Source: Pedobacter zeae
GTDB lineage: Bacteria > Bacteroidota > Bacteroidia > Sphingobacteriales > Sphingobacteriaceae
Assembly: GCF_014196715.1 (NCBI RefSeq)
Contig: NZ_JACIEF010000002.1
Coordinates: 930,001 to 994,000 of the forward strand
Reading direction: 5' to 3'
DNA length: 64,000 nt
The notes under the pieces are model-generated. The model was not told where the DNA came from, did no database searches, and worked only from the letters and a program-made list of their open reading frames with translations. The translations under genes and the position numbers were made by a program. Positions 1-8,407 of the stretch are shown piece after piece. Each line of letters opens with the position of its first letter. Position 1 is the first letter of the stretch.

Positions 1-832
1 GCAGGTCTGGAATAACTTCAATCTGGTAAAGATCTGATTTTTTTCCATCAAGGTTTAGCTGGTAAAAGCCTGGTTTATTGATGGTTTTGCTGAAATTCCA
101 TTCTGTATGTGCTGCATTTAAGGCTCTTAAGGGCGTAATTTCATGATCGTTAAAAATAAGTGTTAGCTTTTTAATACCTATGTTCGTCGTGATTTTCCAA
201 TTCACTGTAGCGCCTGTTTCGGCAGTAATGGTAAACTGCTTTTGTTTCCGTTCCCCTTTCCCGGTATACGCGGGCGGAATAATGGTTGCACTGAACGTAG
301 AAATTTCTGCCGGTATATTTTCTTTTATGGAATGAATAGGGCTTTTAGCCGTCCTGCTAGCAGATGCTGTTTGGTTTAACTGTGGGATTTTTGTAATGCC
401 AAAGCTTATGATCAGTGCCGCAAGAAGTATCGCTAAACCAATGGATAACCTTTTGAAAGGTTCTTTTGGCTGCACCAAATTTGGAATGATGTTTTCTATT
501 TTATTGCGCTGCAGTTGTTGCAGCATGGATAATTCGGTTTCGTTTTGAAGCAGTAAATCGGCACTTTCTTCCAGTTCGGGGTAATGGTTATTTACAAACC
601 TCGAAACATCAAGATCGGTTGTTTTCCAAACAGGTTTGCAGAATAGTAAAATAGCAAGGACAAGAGGAAAAATAATTGTAATAATCCAGGCAGGTAAATG
701 CAGCAGATAAAAACCTGTAACCGATAAAAGCAAAGCTATGGCCAGGGCTGTTGCCGTTATGCCCGCCAGGTAAAAGCTGATCCACCTGATCCTCAGGCTA
801 CGTATCCAGTGCTGTCCTTCAGTTTTTAACAT
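1..832 (-). CDS. DUF4175-like membrane protein (3' end outside window)
   Basis: The reading frame starts at ATG 832 (MLKTEGQHWIRSLR) and runs off the window edge, so only 277 N-terminal residues are visible. Two hydrophobic segments (about residues 18-38 and 42-62) are followed by a charged cytoplasmic-looking stretch with 'NHYPELEESADLLL', a third hydrophobic segment near residue 130, and then a soluble beta-rich part. This arrangement matches my recollection of DUF4175-type proteins that close MoxR/Bat operons in Bacteroidota. The start overlaps the end of the BatA-domain gene by 14 nt, so translation is probably coupled. Molecular function is unknown; a role in the envelope-stress or gliding-associated Bat system is inference from context. 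Confidence 0.75.
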   Translation of the reverse strand, partial: MLKTEGQHWIRSLRIRWISFYLAGITATALAIALLLSVTGFYLLHLPAWIITIIFPLVLAILLFCKPVWKTTDLDVSRFVNNHYPELEESADLLLQNETELSMLQQLQRNKIENIIPNLVQPKEPFKRLSIGLAILLAALIISFGITKIPQLNQTASASRTAKSPIHSIKENIPAEISTFSATIIPPAYTGKGERKQKQFTITAETGATVNWKITTNIGIKKLTLIFNDHEITPLRALNAAHTEWNFSKTINKPGFYQLNLDGKKSDLYQIEVIPDL

Positions 833-2186
833 ATTGTGTTTTTTTTCTGAATGATAAAATACGTTCGGTAGCTAATATCAAAAGTGCTGCGATCCAGAAC
901 AGGGCGGCAAGGGGGCTATTTCGGATGGTTTTTGTCTCCGAAGCCGTTTTATGGGCTTTGATAACCTCATTCTGTTCAGGGGATGCTATTCTTTGGTCGG
1001 CAGGGTTATCTTCAAAACCAAAATCACCTGGATCTTTATCATGAATAACGATCGGCATCAATGCTTTTACAAAGATAGGATCCCAAACGAGCTCGCTCCA
1101 TTGTGGGTTAAACCTGCAGTAAAAATGGAAAGTATGTAAACTACCTGTTTTTTCTTTTGCCAAAATTGCATTCCCAAAACCATCGGTCCATAGTTTTTCT
1201 GCATAATTGCCCGGGGCAACGCTTTTACTTAATCTGAGTTGTTTACCATCCATATTAATGAAAGATGGCGTAGTGAATATTTTACCTTTTTCGTATTGAA
1301 ATAAGGTGCCGTCCGGCTCCAATGATGATCTGAAACCAGCTGAAACGGTTTCATCCGATAACCAAAAGCCAATTGCTGCTTTTTCTGTAGTTGCATTGAT
1401 GAGTATTTTTCTCCTGGTGAAACTTTCAATAGCTTTTAAGGCTGCAATCAGGTATTTGCGGTCGGTAGTACCCGGCTTTTCGTGTATCGCTACTCGTATG
1501 GGGGGCGCATCCGACGAATTTAAGGCCTGATAGTTTGTATTGGATGGATTGGATTTGGCCTCGTGCTTTTTTCCTGCATAGGTAGCAATCCAATTGCTTA
1601 AAGTATCGCTTTGCTTAAGAGAAATCCAGCTCAACCGATAGTTTATGACAGGTAGTTCGTTGCCCAGGCGGTTTAAACGGTGGTCGGCAAAAAGATAAAC
1701 CCGGGTTCCTTCAGGAATTACGGTGTTAGCTGCAGTAAGCAAGGCGGTATAACTGAGTGGGCTGTTCGGTATCACCTGACGAGAGGTATCTTTTAAAGTT
1801 AATGGGCTAAAACCAACATTAAAATCGTGTATTTCGTATCCTTTTTTTAACAATGAATCGATGGTGTTTTTATGCGCGTTAAAAACCTTTTGGAAATTGT
1901 TCTTTTCAATCAGAATCCAACCTGTTTTACGGTTAACCGATACGATTTTGTTTAAATAGGGTTGTGCTACAAGAAAGGCCAGCAGCACCAAAAGCAAACA
2001 CCGTAAAATAAACAGGAGCCAATCGTTAATCCTGAAGCTTTTCGAACGGGCACTTGAACTTTCGCCCAGCAAAGCAATACTCCCGATTTTAAGGGTTTTA
2101 CCCTGTTTAACATTCCACAGGTGTATAATGAGCGGGACAATTATGCCTGCAAGCGCAAATAAACCTATAGGATATAAAAATTGCAC
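819..2186 (-). CDS. BatA-domain membrane protein of the MoxR/DUF58 operon
   Basis: The protein has 455 residues and begins with a GTG codon two bases after the DUF58 stop. Residues 1-80 carry the double-transmembrane BatA N-terminal pattern (MQFLYPIGLFALAGIIVPLI, then WLLFILRCLLLVLLAFLVAQP). A large periplasmic region follows, and a last hydrophobic helix lies near residues 425-440 (LAALFWIAALLILATERIL). Unlike classical BatA it shows no clear vWA MIDAS motif; the middle part resembles the DUF4159/glutamine-amidotransferase-like periplasmic section of such proteins only loosely. It is third in the operon MoxR-DUF58-BatA-DUF4175. The role (assembly or quality control at the cell envelope) is inferred from operon partners. 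Confidence 0.85.
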   Translation of the reverse strand: MQFLYPIGLFALAGIIVPLIIHLWNVKQGKTLKIGSIALLGESSSARSKSFRINDWLLFILRCLLLVLLAFLVAQPYLNKIVSVNRKTGWILIEKNNFQKVFNAHKNTIDSLLKKGYEIHDFNVGFSPLTLKDTSRQVIPNSPLSYTALLTAANTVIPEGTRVYLFADHRLNRLGNELPVINYRLSWISLKQSDTLSNWIATYAGKKHEAKSNPSNTNYQALNSSDAPPIRVAIHEKPGTTDRKYLIAALKAIESFTRRKILINATTEKAAIGFWLSDETVSAGFRSSLEPDGTLFQYEKGKIFTTPSFINMDGKQLRLSKSVAPGNYAEKLWTDGFGNAILAKEKTGSLHTFHFYCRFNPQWSELVWDPIFVKALMPIVIHDKDPGDFGFEDNPADQRIASPEQNEVIKAHKTASETKTIRNSPLAALFWIAALLILATERILSFRKKTQYVKN

Positions 2187-2188
2187 GG

Positions 2189-3076
2189 TTAAATTCTGAG
2201 TTTGCTTCTTTGTTTTAAAAAATCCCTTAATGCCTGATCCAATGATTCATCAGTAACGATGGTGCGGTAAAAAATCCTTCTGTCCAGCAGCTTTATCCTG
2301 GTTTCTTCCAGGTAAGCGTTAAGCTTGTTCTGGTAATGGGTTCTGGCTTTGTTTTGATCGATCTGAATAGTTTCTCCAGTTTCCAGATCTTCGAAAGAGG
2401 TATAGCCTTTAAAATCAAGGTTCAGTTCGTTTCTTGATAACACATGAAAAACAACGGTTTCGTGCCTTAAGCTATTCAGGGTATCCAGTAACCTGATCAT
2501 TTCGTCGTTTTTTTGATAAAGATCGGTAATGAAAATCAGTAATTCGCGTTTTTGGGTGCCGGCAAACAATTCTTTGTAATGAATGGGTTGGGTGAACGCC
2601 CCATCGGGCCGGATCTGCTCCAGCTGATAAAACAACCGGGCCAGATGTTGGTAATCCTGTTTGGGTGTCATCGAGAAAATGCCGGAATTTTTCATTACAT
2701 ACAAGCCTACTGCATCCCCCTGTAAATTAGCCAGGTAAGCCAACGAAGCGCCGAGGTACATGGCATAATCGATTTTGGTAAAATCGCCATCGTTATGGTT
2801 CATCGAAGCACTGGCATCAATTAATATACGCACGGCAATATTCGTTTCTACCTCCGATTCCCGGATGTAATAACGGTCGGAGCGGGCAAACATTTTCCAG
2901 TCGAGCGATCGCAGATCGTCGCCGGGCTGATAACTTCTGTATTGGCTAAACTCCAATCCCGGCCCCTTTAAGGTACTTTTATTAATGCCGTTCATAAAAC
3001 CATCGATCGTCATTTTTGCCGATAATGAAAGGTCTTTAATGGCCATTAATATTTTAGGATCGAGCAGTTTACTCAT
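2189..3076 (-). CDS. DUF58 domain protein (vWA-like, MoxR partner)
   Basis: This 295-residue cytosolic protein has the DUF58 signature: a 'GLEFSQYRSYQPGDDLRSLDW' region at residues 40-60, then 'RILIDASASM' at 83-92, the MIDAS-like start of a von Willebrand A fold. DUF58 proteins are encoded next to MoxR AAA+ ATPases and are thought to work as substrate or metal-binding adaptors for them. Its ATG overlaps the MoxR stop codon by one base (TAATG), so the two are translationally coupled. Length and motif order are normal for the family. The actual target of the MoxR/DUF58 pair is unknown. Confidence 0.93.
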   Translation of the reverse strand: MSKLLDPKILMAIKDLSLSAKMTIDGFMNGINKSTLKGPGLEFSQYRSYQPGDDLRSLDWKMFARSDRYYIRESEVETNIAVRILIDASASMNHNDGDFTKIDYAMYLGASLAYLANLQGDAVGLYVMKNSGIFSMTPKQDYQHLARLFYQLEQIRPDGAFTQPIHYKELFAGTQKRELLIFITDLYQKNDEMIRLLDTLNSLRHETVVFHVLSRNELNLDFKGYTSFEDLETGETIQIDQNKARTHYQNKLNAYLEETRIKLLDRRIFYRTIVTDESLDQALRDFLKQRSKLRI

Positions 3077-4074
3077 TAAATGTTCGCTTTTGGTTTCGAA
3101 ATGGCTTTGATCAGTTCGTTGGTTACCTTGTCTGACGACACGTTTTCGGCTTCTGCCTTAAAGTTCATCAGCACCCTATGGCGCAACACCGGATAGGCCA
3201 TAGCCTGTAAATCATCTAAAATTACAGCATACCGGCCTTTAAACAATGCCCTTGCTTTGGCTGTTAAAATCAGTGCCTGCCCGGCCCGTGGGCCAGCGCC
3301 CCAGCGCACCCATTCTTTTACAAAATTGACGGTAGTGGCATCAGGCCGGGTGGCGCGGATAAGTTCGCTTACATAAGTGACCAGGTCGTTACTGATGCTT
3401 ACATCACGGGTAATGGCCTGAAGTTCTTTGATTTCTTCTGCGCCGATAATCGGATTGATTACGGCTTTTTTGCTGCCCGTGGTGCTGCTTAAAATCTGTG
3501 CTTCCTCTGCTGCGGTAGGATACCCGATTTTGATGTATAGCAGAAAACGGTCTAACTGTGCTTCGGGCAAGGGGTAAGTTCCGGCCTGTTCAATCGGGTT
3601 TTGGGTGGCGAGGATAAAAAACGGGCGATCCAGTGGATAAGTTTGCCCCCCATAGGTAACTTCAAACTCCTGCATGGCCTCCAATAATGCCGATTGTGTT
3701 TTTGGTGGTGTCCGGTTTACTTCATCTGCCAGAATAATATTGGCAAATAAAGGTCCTTTGTTAAATTTAAAAAAACGCTTTCCTGTTGCATGGTCTTCTT
3801 CCAGTATTTCAGTACCCACAATATCGGTAGGCATTAAATCGGGTGTGAACTGTATCCTTCTGAAAGAAAGGTCTAGAGCCTGCGACATTGTCCTAACCAT
3901 TAACGTTTTAGCCAGCCCCGGTACACCTTCCAATAAACAGTGCCCTCCGGCCATTAAAGCAATCAGCATTTCTTCGATGATCACATCCTGACCCACAATT
4001 ACTTTTTGTATTTCGCTTTTTAACAGGGAGATCTTATCGATCAATATTTTTAGCTTGCTTTCTGAACGCTCCAA
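3076..4074 (-). CDS. MoxR-family AAA+ ATPase
   Basis: A 332-residue AAA+ ATPase with Walker A 'GVPGLAKT' at residues 50-57 and Walker B 'IILADEVNR' at 113-121. It also has the MoxR-typical 'TPPKTQSALLEAMQE' and 'ILATQNPIEQAGTYPLPEAQLDRFL' blocks, the latter carrying sensor 1 and the arginine finger. MoxR proteins act as chaperone-like remodelers for vWA proteins. It is the first gene of the minus-strand operon; the divergent DUF4159 gene starts 151 bp away, so the 4075-4225 gap should hold both promoters. The family assignment is secure, the substrate is not known. Confidence 0.97.
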   Translation of the reverse strand: MERSESKLKILIDKISLLKSEIQKVIVGQDVIIEEMLIALMAGGHCLLEGVPGLAKTLMVRTMSQALDLSFRRIQFTPDLMPTDIVGTEILEEDHATGKRFFKFNKGPLFANIILADEVNRTPPKTQSALLEAMQEFEVTYGGQTYPLDRPFFILATQNPIEQAGTYPLPEAQLDRFLLYIKIGYPTAAEEAQILSSTTGSKKAVINPIIGAEEIKELQAITRDVSISNDLVTYVSELIRATRPDATTVNFVKEWVRWGAGPRAGQALILTAKARALFKGRYAVILDDLQAMAYPVLRHRVLMNFKAEAENVSSDKVTNELIKAISKPKANI

Positions 4075-4225
4075 AACGGTTGATTTTTTAGTTTAACGAT
4101 ATGGTGCTTCAATATAGGGCATATTGATAGATAGTTTTTAGCCCGATGTGAAGAATATCAAAAAATTTACAAGATAATTGTCATAAAAAAACAGATTTAT
4201 CAAAAATGAAGGTAATTTTAGGGTG

Positions 4226-4855
4226 ATGCAGAGGACAAAATTTACGTTTGCGAGGTTAAAATATAATTCGGGCGACTGGGATACCGACCAGCGCATGCCT
4301 TCTAATCTCCTGAATTCCCTTCTGGAATATACCACTATCCCCCTGGATGAAGAAGAGAAGATTGTGGAACTGAGCAGCCGTGATTTATTTAAATATCCCT
4401 TTTGTTATTTGAGCGGACATAAACTGGTGCAGTTTAGCCAGCAGGAAGCCGTAAATTTTAAAACCTATGTACATAATGGTGGTTTTGTTTTTGTTGACGA
4501 CTGCAACCACGATATAGACGGCTTGTTTGCACGCTCGTTCGAAACACAGATGAGCAACCTGTTTGGACCGCAGGCATTAAAAAAGATCCCCAACAACCAT
4601 GGCATTTACCATTCTTTTTTTAAGTTTGAAAAAGGTCCGCCTACCACCTCTTTCGAATTAAACGGTTGGGGTGACGACCTGGTACACGATTACCTGAAAG
4701 CCATTACCATTAACAACCGTATCGGGGTATTATACAGCAATAAAGATTATGGCTGCGAGTGGGATTACGATTTCAGGAACAAACGTTTTTTAGCAGAGGA
4801 TAACACCAAGTTTGGGGTCAATATTATTTTATATGCCATGGGCATAAACAGTTAG
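4226..4855 (+). CDS. DUF4159 domain protein
   Basis: About 209 residues, starting at ATG 4226 (a GTG lies immediately upstream at 4223). No signal peptide or membrane segment is evident. The sequence shows the DUF4159 pattern: 'FTFARLKYNSGDW' near the N-terminus, 'FPFCYLSGH'-like text (YPFCYLSGH), and 'YVHNGGFVFVDDCNHDID', which resembles the flavodoxin/GATase-like core of ThuA-type folds. DUF4159 genes often lie beside MoxR/DUF58/Bat operons in Bacteroidota, as here, divergently. Function unknown; a shared envelope role with its neighbours is inference. Confidence 0.88.
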   Translation: MQRTKFTFARLKYNSGDWDTDQRMPSNLLNSLLEYTTIPLDEEEKIVELSSRDLFKYPFCYLSGHKLVQFSQQEAVNFKTYVHNGGFVFVDDCNHDIDGLFARSFETQMSNLFGPQALKKIPNNHGIYHSFFKFEKGPPTTSFELNGWGDDLVHDYLKAITINNRIGVLYSNKDYGCEWDYDFRNKRFLAEDNTKFGVNIILYAMGINS

Positions 4856-4980
4856 CAATTGGCAATTTTCAGTGGGCTGTTAGCGACGTTTTCTTGCTGT
4901 CAGATGTGACTACCTGGCAGGTTTGAATCATTCATTAGTTAAACTTGGGAAGCAGCAGATGAATATCGCCGCCACGCTTT

Positions 4981-5032
4981 ACCAATTACCAATGACAATT
5001 GAACCAATGAACCAATGGCCAATGAACCAATT
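4981..5032. repeat. Short ACCAATGA-type tandem repeat
   Basis: The spacer after the DUF4159 gene contains overlapping copies of ACCAAT(T/G)A and AATGAACCAAT. Read on the other strand this is ATTGGTTCATTGG, the same word that builds the long array at 9765-10040. A related 'AATTGGCAATT' lies at 4857-4867, right behind the stop codon. It is noncoding and low in complexity. Confidence 0.8.
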
Positions 5033-5035
5033 CAC

Positions 5036-5503
5036 CTATAACGCATATGCCGTTTCGGCTTTCGATTGATTAAGTACCAAAAAACTCTGTATATTTCCTA
5101 CGTAAGCCAATGCACCTATATTATCCCTTAGGAAATTGTTATAAGAAACCATATCGGGCATAGCCACTTTAAGCATAAAATCGAAGTGGCCGGTAAGGTG
5201 GTAACATTCCATCACTTCTGGGTATTTTTCCATCTCGTCTTTAAAGGCCCTTACAATATCTTCCGAATGCATGGTGAGCTGAATGTGTGGAAAAGCTATA
5301 AAATGCGATCTTAATTTATCGATGTCTACAATGGCAACAGTTGATTTGATGTAGCCATTTGCCTTGAGTTTTTTTATGCGTTCTACTACGTGGGTCATGC
5401 TTTTTCTAAGCTTGCCCGAAACTTCTTTATAAGTCAATAATCCATCACGTTGTAAAAGATTAAGGATTTCGATGTCAGTCTGATCAATTTTTTGCGTTTG
5501 CAT
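5036..5503 (-). CDS. Lrp/AsnC-family transcriptional regulator
   Basis: This 155-residue protein has an N-terminal winged helix-turn-helix (DIEILNLLQRDGLLTYKEVS...RIKKLKANGYIK, residues 9-55) and a C-terminal RAM/AsnC effector domain with 'VMECYHLTGHFDFMLKV'. Length is typical of the family, which binds amino acids and forms octamers. It is divergent from serC across a 321-bp gap holding two identical 13-bp near-dyads, ATACTTAGTGTAT. One of these lies only 5 bp from its own start, so autoregulation and control of serC are plausible inferences. Confidence 0.95.
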   Translation of the reverse strand: MQTQKIDQTDIEILNLLQRDGLLTYKEVSGKLRKSMTHVVERIKKLKANGYIKSTVAIVDIDKLRSHFIAFPHIQLTMHSEDIVRAFKDEMEKYPEVMECYHLTGHFDFMLKVAMPDMVSYNNFLRDNIGALAYVGNIQSFLVLNQSKAETAYAL

Positions 5504-5507
5504 GTAA

Positions 5508-5520
5508 ATACTTAGTGTAT
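5508..5520. promoter_or_regulatory. Candidate Lrp-type operator, copy 1
   Basis: ATACTTAGTGTAT is an imperfect dyad (ATAC...GTAT) 5 bp upstream of the Lrp/AsnC start codon. An identical 13-mer occurs 102 bp away at 5610-5622. Assignment to this regulator rests on position only. Confidence 0.5.
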
Positions 5521-5609
5521 AATTATCTCCGTTTTTTAGTTTCTTTTACGGGCTAAAAATAATTAAAATAAGATGTACTTAAGTTAATTTATGGCCGTTT
5601 TTTAAAAAT

Positions 5610-5622
5610 ATACTTAGTGTAT
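5610..5622. promoter_or_regulatory. Candidate Lrp-type operator, copy 2
   Basis: Second exact copy of ATACTTAGTGTAT, embedded in AT-rich DNA between the Lrp/AsnC gene and serC. A looser relative (TGTACTTAAGTTAA) sits between the two copies near 5573. The rest of the 321-bp gap contains a 10-bp inverted repeat at 5725-5747 (TTGATAAAAA, TAA loop, TTTTTATCAA) followed by A residues, so it is not a terminator for serC-strand transcription. Confidence 0.5.
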
Positions 5623-5824
5623 TTTGTACAATAATGTAGGGGATGGATTTGATGCCCGTAAAAATTATATTCTGTCGCTTTATTTTCTTAATGGGTTAAA
5701 CCAAATATTTGGGATGTTAAGGGCTTGATAAAAATAATTTTTATCAAAAAAAAAGCTTGTTTCGGTATAAACTGCTTAACTACTGATCTTTACAGTGAAT
5801 TTTTTAACCGAATATTATTTTCTC

Positions 5825-6922
5825 ATGTATAAAAAACACAACTTCGGTGCTGGCCCATGCATATTGCCATCATCAGTAATGGAAAAAGCTGCTCAGTCGG
5901 TAATCAACTGGGATGGAATGGGTTTATCTATTTTGGAAGTTTCACACCGATCGCCGGAGTTTGAAGATGTGGTACTTAAAACGCAGCTTTTAGTGCGCGG
6001 GTTGCTGTCTGTCCCTGATCACTATTCAGTACTTTTTTTACAGGGTGGTGCCAGTACACAATTTGCTATGGTTCCAATGAATTTTTTGACTGCAGGCAAA
6101 AAGGCTTCTTATCTTGATACCGGGTATTTTGCGCAGAAAGCCATTAAAGAAGCCAGGTTATTTGGTGAAGTAGAGATAGTTGCTTCCTCGAAAGATAAAA
6201 ATTATGCATACATTCCTGATCAGTTTAATATTGATCCCCAATCTGCTTATATCCATTATACCTCGAATAATACCATCGAGGGAACAGAGATATTTGATTT
6301 TTCAGCTGCAGGTGTTCCCGTGATCTGCGATATGTCGTCTGATATTTTTTCCAGAAAGATCAATGTGAACGATTTTGATCTTATTTACGCAGGTGCTCAG
6401 AAAAATATGGGTCCGGCCGGGATGACCCTCGTGATTGCTAAAAATGAATTCCTTGAGCAGGCAAAAAAAGAAATCCCTTCCATGATGGATTACCGGGTGT
6501 TCCGCGATAACATGAGTATGTATAATACACCTCCGGTTTTTTCTATTTATGTAGCCATGCTCAATTTGTTGTGGCTTAAAGATCAGGGTGGTGTAAGCGG
6601 GATAGAAAAAAGAAATATTGAAAAAGCAAAACTATTATATGCCGAAATAGACCGGAATTCTCTTTTTTATGGTACGGCTGATGCCGCACACCGCTCCAGG
6701 ATGAACGTTACATTTTTGGCTGTTAATAAGGATGTAGAAGCCCGTTTTTTAAAGTTTGCGGCAGACCGGGGTATTGTAGGCATAAGGGGCTATAGAACAG
6801 TTGGTGGGTTTAGGGCTTCACTTTACAACGCACTTCCTTTATCAAGTGTTGAAGTGCTGGTAAATGCCATGGCCGCTTTTGAAAAAATATACAGTGATAC
6901 AACAATTCTTGAACTAGAATAA
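5825..6922 (+). CDS. serC: Phosphoserine aminotransferase
   Basis: SerC converts 3-phosphohydroxypyruvate and glutamate to O-phosphoserine and 2-oxoglutarate with PLP, the second step of serine synthesis. I place the start at ATG 5825, giving MYKKHNFGAGPCILP, the family's usual N-terminus; an in-frame GTG at 5795 would add ten atypical residues. 'LFLQGGASTQFAMVP' (phosphate and substrate binding) and 'IYAGAQKNMGPAG' with the PLP-binding lysine are intact; 365 residues is normal length. It is followed after 10 bp by a DUF1015 gene. The serA gene that often sits between them in Bacteroidota is absent here. Confidence 0.96.
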   Translation: MYKKHNFGAGPCILPSSVMEKAAQSVINWDGMGLSILEVSHRSPEFEDVVLKTQLLVRGLLSVPDHYSVLFLQGGASTQFAMVPMNFLTAGKKASYLDTGYFAQKAIKEARLFGEVEIVASSKDKNYAYIPDQFNIDPQSAYIHYTSNNTIEGTEIFDFSAAGVPVICDMSSDIFSRKINVNDFDLIYAGAQKNMGPAGMTLVIAKNEFLEQAKKEIPSMMDYRVFRDNMSMYNTPPVFSIYVAMLNLLWLKDQGGVSGIEKRNIEKAKLLYAEIDRNSLFYGTADAAHRSRMNVTFLAVNKDVEARFLKFAADRGIVGIRGYRTVGGFRASLYNALPLSSVEVLVNAMAAFEKIYSDTTILELE

Positions 6923-6932
6923 TCCCCTCAAA

Positions 6933-8060
6933 ATGATAAAAATCTTACCATTAAAAGCATTACAGCCGGGCAAAGATATATTTGATCTGATGATTTCTGA
7001 TCAGGCAAACGGTAAGGGGCATAAAAACGAGCAGCTTTCTTTTGAAGATCTGCTTCATTTATTTGGATGTCCTTTAGATGACCGGCCGGCTGTTTATGTT
7101 TACGAATTCCGTGGCGAATTTGGTGCCATGAGGGGGATTTGGGCCGCTATAGATCTTTCTCAAACGCCTGCCACCGCAATTAAAAGACATGAAGAAACCG
7201 TATCGTCGAAAGTAGAAGCACTTAAGATAGACCGTAAAAACAAGGCCATGCAAAAATCGCCGATCTTATTGGTTCATAAAAAGAACAAAACATTGGATAC
7301 GCTGGTTGATTTTGTGCAACGTACACGTAACCCGCTGCCAAGCGAATGGTCGCAGATGGGACATTTTCTTTACCAGGTACAGGAAGAAGATGTGATTGAA
7401 AAACTGGTTGACGAATTTATGAAACTTGAGGCCGTTTACCTTGCCGATGGTCATCACCGCCTGGAAGCTGCCTGTTCGCTGCAGCAAAATATTCCGCAGC
7501 AGATCAGTTCGCTATTTGTTTCTGAAGATGTGATTTCTATAGGCGCTTTTCATAGAGTGGTTTCGGGGGTAGCTATTTCTGATGCGTTGTTGATGGAAAA
7601 ACTGAAACAGTATTATTATATCTCAAAAATCCCGAATAATAAGGCGTATAAACCTGACCGGAAGAATAGGTTAGGCCTTTCTTTCAAAGGCGAATGGTAT
7701 CAACTGGATTTAAATAAAGCTTCGATGGCATGGTCAACCGTACCGGATACGGTGATTTTACAGGATAAAATCCTATCGGCAGTGCTGGGTATCGATAAAC
7801 CAAAAGAGGATGAAAGACTAAGCTGCTTTCCGGATTGCCAGTGGTCTGAATTTCTTGCCGCGCTGAGCGGTAATGAAACGTCGATTGGTTTTTCTCTTTT
7901 CCCGATGGCAGTAGATGCTTTTATCACTACTGCTGATAAAGGTGATTTTTTGCCCCCCAAATCTACCTGGATAACGCCCAAGGTGCCTCAGGGATTTATG
8001 GCGAGTAGCCCGGTAGCCATAACTGCAAAAGGCGAAAAGGTACATGTAACTAATGGTTAA
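6933..8060 (+). CDS. DUF1015 family protein
   Basis: 375 residues matching the DUF1015 (COG4198) layout: an N-terminal 'MIKILPLKALQPG' and the conserved 'VYLADGHHRLEAA' block in the middle. It lies 10 bp behind serC and is surely cotranscribed. The family is tightly associated with serC/serA in Bacteroidota and other phyla, and has been proposed to be linked to serine metabolism, possibly as a kinase or phosphatase substitute; that function is inference. No signal peptide or membrane helices. Confidence 0.92.
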   Translation: MIKILPLKALQPGKDIFDLMISDQANGKGHKNEQLSFEDLLHLFGCPLDDRPAVYVYEFRGEFGAMRGIWAAIDLSQTPATAIKRHEETVSSKVEALKIDRKNKAMQKSPILLVHKKNKTLDTLVDFVQRTRNPLPSEWSQMGHFLYQVQEEDVIEKLVDEFMKLEAVYLADGHHRLEAACSLQQNIPQQISSLFVSEDVISIGAFHRVVSGVAISDALLMEKLKQYYYISKIPNNKAYKPDRKNRLGLSFKGEWYQLDLNKASMAWSTVPDTVILQDKILSAVLGIDKPKEDERLSCFPDCQWSEFLAALSGNETSIGFSLFPMAVDAFITTADKGDFLPPKSTWITPKVPQGFMASSPVAITAKGEKVHVTNG

Positions 8061-8078
8061 CCTTATAAAACAAACATT

Positions 8079-8225
8079 ATGTCTGAACTCGATTTAGAAA
8101 ATATCGCCCAAATAGGGGCTAGCCTTATGATAATTGCTTTCTTTTTAGTGGCGCTGTACAGAAGGCGGGTTAAAGTAACCAAGAAAAAAAATGACGGGGA
8201 GCAGGATCACCTGCATTGGCTCTAA
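8079..8225 (+). CDS. Small single-span membrane protein (48 aa)
   Basis: ATG at 8079 opens a 48-codon frame ending in TAA at 8223-8225. Residues 12-27 (QIGASLMIIAFFLVAL) form one membrane helix, followed by a very basic stretch (YRRRVKVTKKK) consistent with an inside-positive C-terminal tail, ending DHLHWL. It starts 19 bp behind the DUF1015 gene on the same strand, so it could be the last gene of the serC operon. The clear helix-plus-basic-tail composition supports coding; no family is recognised. Confidence 0.6.
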   Translation: MSELDLENIAQIGASLMIIAFFLVALYRRRVKVTKKKNDGEQDHLHWL

Positions 8226-8407
8226 ATCTGTTTAATTGATTTTAAGTAGTGAATGTAATTTTTAATTTGGTAAATCAATTTAGTTTAATGTTGGGTAAGC
8301 ATTAGCGTTGATTATGCTTCTTTAAGTTAATTATAGCAATTCGATTAAAGTTAAATTTTATACTTTTGGGGATACTACTCAATGTACAATTTAACCTTAT
8401 ATATTTT

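Noticed and set aside
4138..4335. 65-residue minus-strand frame upstream of MoxR
   Set aside because: It overlaps the start of the DUF4159 gene antisense, has no family features and would occupy the divergent promoter region.
5725..5747. 10-bp AT-only inverted repeat as a terminator
   Set aside because: The stem contains almost no G-C pairs and on the plus strand is followed by A, not T; at most a binding site or chance in AT-rich DNA.
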